Origin: Flavobacteriaceae bacterium
Lineage (GTDB): Bacteria > Bacteroidota > Bacteroidia > Flavobacteriales > Flavobacteriaceae
Reading direction: 5' to 3'
Length of the DNA: 64,000 nucleotides
Assembly (NCBI GenBank): GCA_029248885.1
Contig: JAQWIL010000017.1
Span: forward strand, 62,001-126,000
Positions 17,265 through 25,739 of this stretch are shown here, piece by piece. Every line of letters starts with the position of its first letter. Position 1 is the stretch's first letter. The notes under the pieces were generated by a model, which saw nothing but the letters and a program-made list of their open reading frames with translations, was not told the origin of the DNA and did no database searches. The position numbers were made by a program, and so were the translations under genes.

Positions 17265-19071
17265 ATGAATTTATCTACAAATTATACAATATTTTTATAT
17301 ACCTATTTTTCACGCGCTTTGGGACTGTTTTTGCTTGTCCCCCTATTGGCAAGTGCACAAATTAAATTTACCCCCCACCAACTCGATGCAAGTACGAGCA
17401 CACGCCCCGCTTGGGTTGATATTGCCGACCTTGATGGGGATACCGATTTGGACTTGGTGGTTGGCTATTTTAGCACGAATCAAGTGGTTTGGTTTGAAAA
17501 CAACACCAATGAAGAGGAAGGCGGCTTTCGCAAACACGTTCTAGTGAATTTAGCCGGTTCAGGAATGAATGCGCTAAGCATCGGGGGATCTGGATGGGGA
17601 TGATGATCAGGATGTGGTTTTTGTTTCCGATAACGACCTAGCTTGGCTACAAAACAATGGAGACGAGGGCTTTAGCCAACAAACCATTGCCAGTACCAAT
17701 GCAGATGGGCTTTACACTCCCTATTCCCTTCGAACAGCTGATTTGGATGCTGATGGGGACTTGGATATCATTTTAGGTCCAAGCAGCAGCAGTGGGGATG
17801 TGGTGGCATGGTATCAAAACAATGGGGAGGAGGGCTTTAGCAAACAAAGCATCTATGCCCTATCGGAAGGGGCATCACTTAATGTTTATGATCTTAAGGC
17901 CATTGATTTTGATGGGGATGAGGATGTGGATGTGGTCTCGGTTTCTAAAGAGTTGGATAAGGTTTATTGGCATGAAAACGATGGGAGTGAAAATTTTACC
18001 ACCCATACAGTCGATAGTCAGATCGATGGCCCACAAGGGTTACAGGCGATCAACCTAGACGGAGATTCGGATTTGGATATAGTCGCTGTTGGCGATAACG
18101 ACAATAGTGTCGTCTGGTATGAAAACAACGGTTCCCAGAGCTTTAGCAAACATGAAATCGACACAGATGCCAATGACCCTTTGGGGGTTACGGCAGCAGA
18201 CCTGGATGCCGATGGGGATATGGATGTCTTGGCATCTTCTTCTGGTGGAGATGCTGTGTTTTGGTATGTGCAAGATGCCGACGGCAATTTTGACAAACAG
18301 ATCTTCGCCACGGGCATCGAAGGAGCACAAGCGGTGTCAACGGCCGATCTTGATGGGGATGAAGACCTCGATGTGGTGGCAACAGGCTGGAAAGACGGAA
18401 AAGTCATCTGGTTTGAAAATAGCGAGGCCGTAGCCCCAATGATCGCCCACGCCAAGTATGGGAGTTTGGTGCTCAACAGTGCCAACAATGTCGAGTGGTC
18501 CACCAAGTTTAGTGAGGATATGGTTTTGCCCACTGTAGCGGCGTTTTTACCGACCAAGGCCTTGCGTGTGGGCGCAAATACCAATATCGTCACGGAAGAG
18601 AGTGGGGAGTTGGTGTCCATTCGTTATGGACAGACCGATGGGCAAGAAGACAGAACGATTTTGGTTTTTGAAATCGAAGTAGAAGCGGATCATGAAAGCT
18701 ACCAAATCCGTATGCAGTATGGCGACACGGGACATGACAACAGCGGCCTGACTGACTTGGCAGGAAATGCCTTTGCAGGAGAAAACGCCCATAATGGCTT
18801 TATTAATACAGTAGGTCTTCGTGTCGAGACCCTATCCAAACAAGGCGTGCTAATCTATCCCAACCCTGTAGATAGGCATTTGCATTTGGTTTATCCATCT
18901 GCCACCCAAGCGACCTATACGGTCTATGACCTTACTGGCAAAACACGTTCCACCCACCACGCCAGTGGACAAAATCATCAGCTCAATGTGAGTGGTTTGT
19001 CCAAAGGGGTGTATTTGCTAAAAGCGGAGCATGGAGCGCAAACAGGGGTTTTCCGTTTTGTGAAGGAGTAG
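17265..19071 (+). CDS. Secreted VCBS/FG-GAP repeat protein with T9SS sorting domain (frameshifted)
   Basis: A secreted protein of about 600 residues. It has a signal peptide (hydrophobic core then LLASAQ), then seven FG-GAP/VCBS-type blades, each with a calcium loop such as DLDGDTDLD or DLDADGDMD followed by VVWFENN. A beta-sandwich Ig-like segment follows. The C-terminal 75-residue type A sorting domain starts at LIYPNPVD and ends VFRFVKE, so export is by type IX secretion. The frame breaks in the second blade. Deleting one G from the G5 run at 17583-17587 restores DLDGDDDQD and joins the two halves, so the copy is either a pseudogene or carries a sequencing error. Start ATG 17265 is preferred over TTG 17241. 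Confidence 0.88.
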
Positions 19072-19128
19072 GAGAGAAAGTTAACGATTAACCATAAGAT
19101 GTTGATCCAATCCTCTATATCCTTCTGT

Positions 19129-20511
19129 CTAGTTAATAATCCGCCCAGGATTTAGGATATTTTTGGGGTCAAAGAGATGTTTGAGTCCTTTCATAATATG
19201 GATTTCGTCTTGGGTACGCGACAGATGGAGATAGGGTTTTTTATCGATTCCGATACCGTGTTCTGCCGAAATGGAACCCTTTACCGCCGTTAGGGGTTGG
19301 TACACAATCTCATTGATTTGTTGGGTGAGTTTCGGACTATCGTTTTGTTTGCCGACAATGAGGTGCATATTGCCGTCTGCTACATGGCCAAAGGGATAAG
19401 CACCCAACACCCCGTTTAGGGATTGAAGTTGTTGGATGATTTGATTGATGATGGTTCCAATCTGATCGATGGGAATACTGATATCAAAGTGTTGATTGTG
19501 TGGGGCGTGGACTTCGAGTGCGGCCACATCTTCTCTGATTTTCCAGCATTCGTCTTGTGCGGCTGCGGTATCAAAAAAGCTCGCATCTGCAATCCAGTTT
19601 TGATCAAATCCGTGTGCACAGGCATCTTGGAGGTCTTGTACGTCTCGACTGCTGTCCTTTCCGAGAACCTCGACAAAAACGACATAGTTTTCGACCGTTT
19701 GCAAAGGCGATTGGTAGTGGGTGTCTTCTGCGGTCATGGTATGGAAGGTTTTTTTCCATAGGAGTTCAAATCCCGTAAGCCGTGGACCGAGGGTTTGGTC
19801 AAAATAGCGAAGGGTTTGCAGCAGCTTGCTGTAGTCGTTTGTGGTGAGTATGGCCGAATGTCTGGTCTGTGGTTTTTCGATAAGTCGAAACACGGCTTTG
19901 GTCACAATACCAAGGATTCCTTCGGCTCCGATAAAGAGTTGTTTGAGGTCAATACCAGAATTGTCTTTGCGTAGGGTTTTGAGGTTTTCGATGATGGTTC
20001 CGTCGGGGAGTACAACTTCGAGTCCCAAGACCCAGTTTCGGGTCATGCCGTATCGAAAAACACGAAGTCCTCCGGCATTGGTAGAGATCACTCCACCGAC
20101 TTGTGCAGAGCCCCTTGCGCCAAAGCTCAGGGGGAGAAAGAGATCTTGTTTTTCGGCGGCTTGTAGGACGTTTTCGAGTATGGCACCAGCCTCGGCAGTA
20201 ACCGTTCGGTTTTTGGAATCAACAGCATCCACTCGATTCATTTTTTCGAGGGATATAACGAGCTGGTCGGCCCTGGTTTGGGTACCCCCAACAAGGTTGG
20301 TAAGTCCGCCATGCACTACGACTTCCTGTTGGTTTTTGTTGCACCATTTCATAATGGTGGAAACGTCTTGGGTGGTTTTGGGAAAGCAAACGCCTTTACA
20401 TTGCAAGGGTTCGTCGGTTTTCCAAATGTGCGAAAAGCGGCTTTGTGCCTCGTGAGCAGTCAAACTGCCCGAGATTTTGGAAAGGAGTTCGGCGATGTTT
20501 GGGTGACTCAT
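19129..20511 (-). CDS. FAD-linked oxidase, GlcD/D-2-hydroxyacid dehydrogenase family
   Basis: A 460-residue flavoprotein of the VAO/PCMH fold. VVHGGLTNLVGGTQ is the FAD pyrophosphate loop; GGVISTNAGGLRVFRYG and GAEGILGIVTKAVF complete the FAD-binding domain. The C-terminal half is the FAD-oxidase C domain ending in GSISAEHGIGIDKK. Family members oxidise glycolate, D-lactate or D-2-hydroxyglutarate; the substrate cannot be decided. No iron-sulfur partner lies beside it. It appears to be transcribed alone. Confidence 0.9.
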   Translation of the reverse strand: MSHPNIAELLSKISGSLTAHEAQSRFSHIWKTDEPLQCKGVCFPKTTQDVSTIMKWCNKNQQEVVVHGGLTNLVGGTQTRADQLVISLEKMNRVDAVDSKNRTVTAEAGAILENVLQAAEKQDLFLPLSFGARGSAQVGGVISTNAGGLRVFRYGMTRNWVLGLEVVLPDGTIIENLKTLRKDNSGIDLKQLFIGAEGILGIVTKAVFRLIEKPQTRHSAILTTNDYSKLLQTLRYFDQTLGPRLTGFELLWKKTFHTMTAEDTHYQSPLQTVENYVVFVEVLGKDSSRDVQDLQDACAHGFDQNWIADASFFDTAAAQDECWKIREDVAALEVHAPHNQHFDISIPIDQIGTIINQIIQQLQSLNGVLGAYPFGHVADGNMHLIVGKQNDSPKLTQQINEIVYQPLTAVKGSISAEHGIGIDKKPYLHLSRTQDEIHIMKGLKHLFDPKNILNPGRIIN

Positions 20512-20563
20512 AGCGGGTGTTTATCAAACGAATATACATAAACCAACAAAGAGTCATCGGGAC

Positions 20564-21409
20564 TTAGAGGGGAATCAACCAGCCCAAGCTGATGGAAATA
20601 TAGCCAGAGGAGGAGAGGTCTTCATCTTCAAAAAGATTGTTGGGGAAGTTGCGGGTATAGCTTAGGGTAATATCCAAGGTATTGTTGTCGAGGGTTAATG
20701 GCAGTTCGAGTTGGCTATTGACCCGATCAAATACGGTTGATTCCATAAATAGAAAGAAGGACACTTGTTCGACGATATTTTGCTGGCTAAACAGCAGATA
20801 TAGGTTGGGTTCAAAAGTGAGTTCAAAAGCGCCGATTTGCGCTATGGTTGTTTCATAGTTGATTGAGGTGGAGAGGTAGTAGCTTGGTTCGTTACCAAAG
20901 AGATAGCCCCCTGCTACATTGAGTTGTAGGGGGTCGAGCTTATAACTCACACTCGACGACAGCCGATGGGTGTTGAGTCCCTCGCTATCTTCGCCGAGAA
21001 AAGAGTGGGTATAGCTTGCACTAACCGACCATTGTTTTTTTGTTCCGAGGGACCAAAATTGTCCAGCGCCAAGGGCAAACAAATCCCATGCTGGGTCGAG
21101 CTCACTGTAATAGGTGCCGCCGGCAAATAGATAGGTGCCACCACTTGTAAGATAGGTCAGACTCGGGGCAAGACCAAATTGGTCAATATCAAAGTCCCGT
21201 CCAGAGAAATAGGCCTGATCGTCATAGCTGATGGAGGCGTATAAAAACCCGCCCTTGAGGTCATCGTAGGCCTGTAGGACAGCAAGGGTATCGACAACAA
21301 AAAGTTCGTCGAGGAGTTGGTCGATGTCTGAAGGTTCTTCAGATTCTAGATTTTGTGCAAGGGATAGCGAAGACCAACAGGCAAGTAAAAAAAAAGAAAA
21401 ATGACGCAT
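20564..21409 (-). CDS. Exported outer-membrane-like protein of unknown function
   Basis: A 281-residue protein, not recognised as a named family. It has a signal peptide (RHFSFFLLACWSSLSLAQ). The mature part is built of alternating short strands rich in Tyr, Ser, Thr and Leu (SLTYLTSGGTYLFAGGTYY, VSASYTHSFLG) and ends in an aromatic/hydrophobic strand, ISLGWLIPL. This is the look of a small outer-membrane beta-barrel. I chose ATG 21409; an upstream start at 21433 would lie inside the preceding terminator. No promoter fits between that terminator and this gene, so expression may rely on read-through. Confidence 0.6.
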   Translation of the reverse strand: MRHFSFFLLACWSSLSLAQNLESEEPSDIDQLLDELFVVDTLAVLQAYDDLKGGFLYASISYDDQAYFSGRDFDIDQFGLAPSLTYLTSGGTYLFAGGTYYSELDPAWDLFALGAGQFWSLGTKKQWSVSASYTHSFLGEDSEGLNTHRLSSSVSYKLDPLQLNVAGGYLFGNEPSYYLSTSINYETTIAQIGAFELTFEPNLYLLFSQQNIVEQVSFFLFMESTVFDRVNSQLELPLTLDNNTLDITLSYTRNFPNNLFEDEDLSSSGYISISLGWLIPL

Positions 21410-21422
21410 ACGTAAATATAAA

Positions 21423-21451
21423 AAAAAAAGCACCCTCTGGGTGCTTTTTTT
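21423..21451 (-). terminator. Bidirectional-looking terminator after the sigma-factor operon
   Basis: The stem GCACCC / GGGTGC with a TCT loop is flanked by A7 on one side and T7 on the other. It lies between the LTxxQ protein stop and the start of the barrel-like gene, both on the minus strand, so it should end the sigma/anti-sigma transcript. Confidence 0.8.
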
Positions 21452-21468
21452 ATTGGAGAAAAAAGGAG

Positions 21469-21954
21469 TTAACTTTTTGCGTTTTTCTTTTTCTTGATTT
21501 TCTTTTTGATTTGCCGCTTTTTTTGATTGAGCTGCTGCTTTTTCTCTTTCAGTCGTTGTCTGCGTTTTTTGAGTTTTTGCTTTTGCTCCTCGGTCAGCGA
21601 CTCACGGAAAGAATTCTTAAGGGCTTGGACGTTGGTTTTGTGGGAGTCCAAGAGGTCGAGCTGGTCTTGGGTAAAGGTAGCGCGAAGGGCTTCTCGTCTT
21701 TCTTTTCGATTGAGGTCTTCGTTGTCGAGGATGGCCAGTTGGTCATCTGATAAGGTGTTTTTAAAGGCCTCGCGTTGGCTTTTGACCAAGTCGTTTTGTT
21801 CTTGCAACAAGGCAAGTTGGTCAGGCGTGAGGATTTCTTCCATGCCTTTATTGCCATTTCTTTGTGCTTGTTGGGCATCATCGACATCTTGTGCGGAAGT
21901 TATTCCACTAAATACAAATGCGATGATGAGGAATAGGGATTGTAAGGATTTCAT
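21469..21954 (-). CDS. Exported LTxxQ-repeat protein with a strongly basic tail
   Basis: A 161-residue protein. The signal peptide (residues 1-21) ends at SAQ. There are four LTxxQ-like motifs: LTPDQLALL, LSDDQLAIL, FTQDQLDLL and LTEEQKQKL. They resemble the helical envelope-stress proteins Spy and CpxP. The last 50 residues are almost all Lys, Arg and Gln and should form a cationic helix. It follows the sigma and anti-sigma genes after 52 bp, and this trio is a recurrent layout in Flavobacteriia. A periplasmic stress sensor or chaperone role is inferred from the LTxxQ pattern and context; no enzyme motif is present. Confidence 0.7.
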   Translation of the reverse strand: MKSLQSLFLIIAFVFSGITSAQDVDDAQQAQRNGNKGMEEILTPDQLALLQEQNDLVKSQREAFKNTLSDDQLAILDNEDLNRKERREALRATFTQDQLDLLDSHKTNVQALKNSFRESLTEEQKQKLKKRRQRLKEKKQQLNQKKRQIKKKIKKKKNAKS

Positions 21955-22006
21955 ATTATTTTAAGTTTTGATTCTATCTTTTAGACCGCTGTTTGGTTAA
22001 AAAGTT

Positions 22007-22321
22007 TTAGTCGAGGTCATTTAACACGTAATTTTCTTCAAACCAATCTGCAAAATCATCATCTTCAATAACGAGAGAGTCGAGCAGTAGGGTATCAAAG
22101 ATATTGAGTTCCTCATTGCTTTGGCGCAAAAACCAAGTTGTTGCCAATGCGAGAACAAACACGGCAGCCAGTTGTAGCACCCAAGGTTTGATGCGTAGCA
22201 CAGGAGTTGGTGTGCTTTTCTCGTTTTGGATTGCATCGAGGATTTGCGTTTTGGAGGTTGAAAAATAGTTTTCAGGTACGGTAAAGCCCAGTTTTTGATG
22301 GGAATTTGTTTTTCGACTCAT
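22007..22321 (-). CDS. Probable anti-sigma factor (single-pass membrane protein)
   Basis: A 104-residue protein with a cytoplasmic N-terminal 45 residues containing FTVPENYFSTSKTQILDAI, one transmembrane helix (VLQLAAVFVLALATTWFL), and an acidic outer tail (IEDDDFADWFEENYVL). The GF.VPENYF opening is typical of small anti-sigma-like proteins paired with ECF factors in this phylum. Its ATG overlaps the sigma stop by four bases, so the two are made in step. It presumably holds the sigma factor at the membrane; the signal is unknown. Confidence 0.75.
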   Translation of the reverse strand: MSRKTNSHQKLGFTVPENYFSTSKTQILDAIQNEKSTPTPVLRIKPWVLQLAAVFVLALATTWFLRQSNEELNIFDTLLLDSLVIEDDDFADWFEENYVLNDLD

Positions 22322-22917
22322 GATAGAACAATTTGATTCGACAGGATTTCTTTTGCTTTATAAAAGAGGGTTTTGACGGAATTTTCATTTCGATTGGTAA
22401 TTTGGGCGATTTCGGAGAACTTGAGTTCGTCATAATATTTCATACAAAACACTTCTCTTTGATTGTCATCGAGTTCAGCGATAATCCGTTGTAGGGAGGC
22501 ATCTGCTGCATCGGCGTCAAAATAGGGGTCAGCATACAGATTTTCCAATCGATATGTCATGGCTTCTTCTGGGATTCGAACTCTTTTTTTGTTGGATTCC
22601 AAAAAGCGCATGGCCTCGTTGTAGGCGATGCGATAGCACCAAGTCTTAACCGCACTTTTAAAAGCAAACTTGCCAAGCCCTTTGTAGATTCGTATATAGG
22701 TAAGTTGGAGCACATCATCGGCGTCGTCGTGTACCAACACCCATTTTCGAATGGCCCAGTACAGTTGTTCGTGGAAGTGATCCACAATCAGCTGTACCCC
22801 GGCATGGACGTCGTTTTTCCGAAGGCAATCGGTGATATGTTGTTCTACATCTTTCAGGGTTGCAGATTTTGTTAGGTTAGACCCCCAAAGTTGAAAAAAG
22901 TTTTGTGAAGATTCCAA
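22318..22917 (-). CDS. ECF RNA polymerase sigma factor
   Basis: About 199 residues. Region 2 is seen as HDDADDVLQLTYIRIYKGL with AVKTWCYRIAYNEAMRFL. Region 4 is seen as ELDDNQREVFCMKYYDELKF followed by SEIAQITNRNENSVKTLFYK, the -35-recognition helix-turn-helix. It directs transcription of a small regulon, probably including its own operon. There is no ATG near the N-terminus: the longest frame starts at TTG 22917, and a CTG further in (about residue 21) is an alternative. It heads the operon with the anti-sigma and LTxxQ genes. Confidence 0.88.
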   Translation of the reverse strand: MESSQNFFQLWGSNLTKSATLKDVEQHITDCLRKNDVHAGVQLIVDHFHEQLYWAIRKWVLVHDDADDVLQLTYIRIYKGLGKFAFKSAVKTWCYRIAYNEAMRFLESNKKRVRIPEEAMTYRLENLYADPYFDADAADASLQRIIAELDDNQREVFCMKYYDELKFSEIAQITNRNENSVKTLFYKAKEILSNQIVLS

Positions 22918-22925
22918 AAAAGAAT

Positions 22926-22955
22926 TTGAACGAGGTGTAAAAATGCGTTACTTTG
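22926..22955 (+). promoter_or_regulatory. Bacteroidota-type promoter for the carbonic anhydrase gene
   Basis: TTG at 22926-22928, a 19-bp spacer and TTACTTTG at 22948-22955 match the -33/-7 consensus with one mismatch (TAnnTTTG). It points toward the carbonic anhydrase gene, giving a leader of about 80 nt. Confidence 0.6.
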
Positions 22956-22965
22956 TGAGTAACGC
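22945..22965. promoter_or_regulatory. Perfect inverted repeat over the -7 element (operator-like)
   Basis: GCGTTAC, seven bases, then GTAACGC: a perfect 7-bp dyad whose left arm and centre coincide with the -7 element of the plus-strand promoter. A repressor bound here would block the polymerase. It lies between the divergent sigma-factor and carbonic anhydrase genes, so it could serve either. Confidence 0.5.
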
Positions 22966-23040
22966 TCCAAATTCTTTATTATGAAATAGGCAATACTTTG
23001 TTTTTCAACTTGTTTATTAATATGCTGTAAATCCAATAGA

Positions 23041-23679
23041 ATGAAGAACCGAAATACTGCACTCACATCTGCCGAACAACAAGCTCGTAGTCCGCAAGCG
23101 GTTTTTGAACAACTCCAAGCTGGGAATACTCGTTTTGTCAACGGCACTCCCGATCGGGTAGATGCCTCTGCTCTTCGCAGCGAAACTGTTGACGGACAGC
23201 ATCCACAGGCGGTTGTGTTGTCGTGTATCGATTCTCGCGTAGCTGTCGAGATGGTTTTTGATCAGCACATCGGTGATATTTTTGTGGCTCGGGTGGCGGG
23301 GAATTTTGAAAACCCAGATATTTTGGGCAGTATGGAATATGCCTGTGCCGTGGCAGGTAGCAAGCTTATTGTGGTGCTGGGTCATGCTGGTTGCGGGGCT
23401 GTCAAGGCGGCTTGCGACGGCGTTGAATTGGGGCATATTACCGACTTATTGGCGTCGATTCAGCCCGCAGTGGACAAGGTGCAAGCGGCTACGCAAAGCA
23501 CACCAACCAGCCAAGATGTGGACTTTGTCAATGCAACCATAGCAGAGAATGTACGTCTGACAATGGGTCGGATTTTGGAGAAAAGTAGTATCCTGAACGA
23601 TCTCCATTCGGCGGGTAAAATCGATGTGGTCGGAGGGGTTTACCAGCTGGACTCAGGAGAGGTCACTTGGCTAGACTAG
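23041..23679 (+). CDS. Beta-class carbonic anhydrase
   Basis: Interconverts CO2 and bicarbonate. The 212-residue protein shows the full zinc site: C62 with D64 and R66 in SCIDSRV, then H115 and C118 in LGHAGCGAVKAA. The plant-type FVARVAGNFEN stretch also fits. There is no signal peptide, so it is cytoplasmic. A promoter and a dyad lie upstream. Its stop codon shares bases with the stop of the convergent phosphatase gene. Confidence 0.95.
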   Translation: MKNRNTALTSAEQQARSPQAVFEQLQAGNTRFVNGTPDRVDASALRSETVDGQHPQAVVLSCIDSRVAVEMVFDQHIGDIFVARVAGNFENPDILGSMEYACAVAGSKLIVVLGHAGCGAVKAACDGVELGHITDLLASIQPAVDKVQAATQSTPTSQDVDFVNATIAENVRLTMGRILEKSSILNDLHSAGKIDVVGGVYQLDSGEVTWLD

Positions 23680-24653
23680 TTTTTTAGGTCAACGCTATAG
23701 GCAAACAAGGTTTCGCCATGAACATCATGGAATGAAAATCCGAGACTTCTATTTTCCCAATCCAACGCAATCATTCCATAGTTATTAACTCCGATGGCTT
23801 GTCCGATTCGGTAGGGATTGCTTTCGGATAGATTGTTTGTCAGGGCTTCCGTCATCCCGCTTGCAGTGGCGTCGTAGAGCATGGTGTATCCAATGTCTTT
23901 TTGAGAGAGTTCTGACATATGCCGATCACCGGAAAGCACGATGGGGTTTTTGACAGTATAGGTTTGTAGTAAACCGATTAAACGTTTATACTCTTTGGGG
24001 TAGTTTAGCCATTTTTCAAAACGATGATTTGGGGATAAGAACTGTATGCCCGAAGCGATAAGATGGACATCGGAGGTGGAGTTTTTGAGGAGGTTTTCCA
24101 ACCAGTTCCATTGCTGCTCCCCAAGGATGGTTCCTTCGTAGTCTGGGGGAAAAGGGTCATTGTAGGGTTTTGGCGCATATTCTGATTTGAAGTATCGGTT
24201 ATCGAGCAAGATGAGTTTGATTTTTGGGCTGAGGTCATAAGACTGGTAGGCGCCATTTCGCTGATATGCAGGGCTGTCTTTGGGGACATCTAAAAAGGCA
24301 AATAAATGGGCTCGACTGCGGTCTTTGTGTTTGTAGTCTCGCCCCGCATTGTTGAGACCATAGTCGTGGTCATCCCAAGTGCCATATACTTTTGTTGCTT
24401 GTAGAAGTGCTTGGTAACTTTCTTTTGCTTTGAGTTGACGAAAGCGTTTTCTGAGGTGCTTAGGCTTTCCGTCTTTTCCATATACAACATCTCCTAGCCA
24501 CACAAAGGCATCGGGCAGACTGTTGGCGATGGAGGTAAGAATGGTGTCGCTATTTGAGTCTTTGACCTTGTGGCAAGAGCCAAAAGCGATGGTTTGGGCA
24601 GAAACAAGGGCTGTTGTACTGAAAATAAGGAAAAACAGTAGGATTCGCATCAT
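23676..24653 (-). CDS. PhoD-like metallophosphatase/phosphodiesterase, exported
   Basis: A 325-residue protein with a signal peptide (FFLIFSTTALVSAQ). Metal-binding motifs of the PhoD-like family are seen in order: IAFGSCHKV, VWLGDVVYG, TWDDHDYGLNNAG and LSGDRHMSEL. These enzymes cleave phosphate esters outside the cytoplasm and often help scavenge phosphorus. The double Met start (24653 or 24650) cannot be resolved. Only about 30 bp separate its start from the T-run of the preceding terminator, so promoter room is scarce. Confidence 0.88.
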   Translation of the reverse strand: MMRILLFFLIFSTTALVSAQTIAFGSCHKVKDSNSDTILTSIANSLPDAFVWLGDVVYGKDGKPKHLRKRFRQLKAKESYQALLQATKVYGTWDDHDYGLNNAGRDYKHKDRSRAHLFAFLDVPKDSPAYQRNGAYQSYDLSPKIKLILLDNRYFKSEYAPKPYNDPFPPDYEGTILGEQQWNWLENLLKNSTSDVHLIASGIQFLSPNHRFEKWLNYPKEYKRLIGLLQTYTVKNPIVLSGDRHMSELSQKDIGYTMLYDATASGMTEALTNNLSESNPYRIGQAIGVNNYGMIALDWENRSLGFSFHDVHGETLFAYSVDLKN

Positions 24654-24683
24654 GGAAAGTTTTTAGAAAGAAGCTGGTAAGAT

Positions 24684-24714
24684 AAAAAAAGCGTTGGAAC
24701 CCAACGCTTTTTTT
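24684..24714 (-). terminator. Bidirectional terminator hairpin
   Basis: GCGTTGG / CCAACGC with an AAC loop, flanked by A7 and T7, extends to a 14-bp stem. It sits between two minus-strand genes, just after the stop of the NTF2/CBM-like gene. Confidence 0.85.
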
Positions 24715-24735
24715 AGCTGAATGATGACAAAAAAA

Positions 24736-25584
24736 CTATTCGCAGCTCGAACAGCTGTTAAAACATACGGGTTCTAGAGTCATATTGCCTTCGACTTGCA
24801 GTACACGATTGGTATAGATGTCAACGGTAGTTGTACACGGGTCTCCGGATTCAAAACTTTCTTCCACCCCCTGCTCATCGAGGATAAACTTGTACTGAAG
24901 TTCGCCAGGAATGGCTTGAATCGTGGTTGTGTAGACGCCATCACCATTTTCATCGGTCATGGGGTTGCAAGAGCCACACCAGTCGTTGAAAGAACCAAAA
25001 ACGCCAACGGTTGAGAAACTTCCGTCATAGGATGAAAGATCAACAGAAAGGGTAACCTCTGCAAGAATACTCACGTTGTATTGAAGCACTCGGAAATATT
25101 GAACTAAGCCATTTTCAATATACACATTGGCATGATTTTGCTCGACAGTTGTTTCAGTACCGTCGTTGATTTGCAGAGAAAAACCAGAAGTCACCCAATC
25201 TCCATCAATCGGATTACCTTCTTGGTTTATAAATTTGAGCGGCACGCCCCATTCAGGAGTCACACGGACTTGCTCATTATCGTCAAACCATTGCGTTAGG
25301 AAAGCAGTGAGTGCTTCTTTTCCTTCAATAGTAAGTTCTCCTCCAGGTGCTTCGATGCGTATATTTTCAGAGGCAAGTGCAGTGATTCCCTCAACATCGC
25401 CTTTTTCGTGTAGCGCACACCACTGCTTCCAAATCGCAACACTTTCTGGGCTACCAGCCACAAAGGTTTGTTCACGATCTCCAGCAAAACCAAATTGATT
25501 TTGGTCTTGTGCGTAAACAGAAGTAAGGGTGATTACGAAAAAAATGAGTAGGAGTAAAAATGTTGTTTTTTGTTGTTTTTTCAT
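24736..25584 (-). CDS. Exported protein: NTF2/SnoaL-like domain plus carbohydrate-binding-like domain
   Basis: A 282-residue exported protein. The signal peptide ends near VYAQ (residue 25). Residues 35-165 are an NTF2/SnoaL-like domain, beginning TFVAGSPESVAIWKQW and passing through GDWVTSGFSLQIND. Residues 170-270 resemble a CBM20/CBM48-type sandwich: VGVFGSFNDWCG, GDGVYTTTIQAIPGELQYKF, then ILDEQG. The mature C-terminus ends in a small cysteine cluster, CFNSCSSCE. No catalytic residues could be named. The NTF2 part is paralogous to the neighbouring lipoprotein. A consensus promoter lies about 52 bp upstream. Function unknown; binding a glucan or small ligand at the cell envelope is an inference. 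Confidence 0.7.
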   Translation of the reverse strand: MKKQQKTTFLLLLIFFVITLTSVYAQDQNQFGFAGDREQTFVAGSPESVAIWKQWCALHEKGDVEGITALASENIRIEAPGGELTIEGKEALTAFLTQWFDDNEQVRVTPEWGVPLKFINQEGNPIDGDWVTSGFSLQINDGTETTVEQNHANVYIENGLVQYFRVLQYNVSILAEVTLSVDLSSYDGSFSTVGVFGSFNDWCGSCNPMTDENGDGVYTTTIQAIPGELQYKFILDEQGVEESFESGDPCTTTVDIYTNRVLQVEGNMTLEPVCFNSCSSCE

Positions 25585-25636
25585 TATTTTTTAGTTGTTT
25601 TAGTTAATTATTCGCCGTTTTTGGCAAATTTTCACC

Positions 25637-25666
25637 TAAAGTTACTTATTTTTTTGCAAACACCAA
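25637..25666 (-). promoter_or_regulatory. Bacteroidota-type promoter for the NTF2/CBM-like gene
   Basis: On the minus strand, TTG (25666-25664), a 19-bp spacer and TAACTTTA (25644-25637). This matches TTG-N19-TAnnTTTG except for the last base. It lies 52 bp upstream of the ATG. Confidence 0.6.
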
Positions 25667-25681
25667 TTACATTTTAGAAAC

Positions 25682-25707
25682 AAAAAACCCACCGCAAAAG
25701 CGGTGGG
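25682..25707 (-). terminator. Minus-strand terminator upstream of the NTF2/CBM-like gene
   Basis: A perfect 8-bp GC-rich stem (CCCACCGC / GCGGTGGG) with a four-base loop is followed on the minus strand by TTTTTTG. The plus-strand side lacks a T-run. It must end a minus-strand transcript that begins in the short stretch to its right. Confidence 0.85.
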
Positions 25708-25739
25708 TGTCCCTTTAACTTTTTTTAGAGTGGCTACCC

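Noticed and set aside
23676-23679. Overlapping convergent stop codons (also at 14,660-14,663)
   Set aside because: Sharing of CTAG or TTAA between facing stop codons is a trivial consequence of tight packing and is not regulatory evidence.
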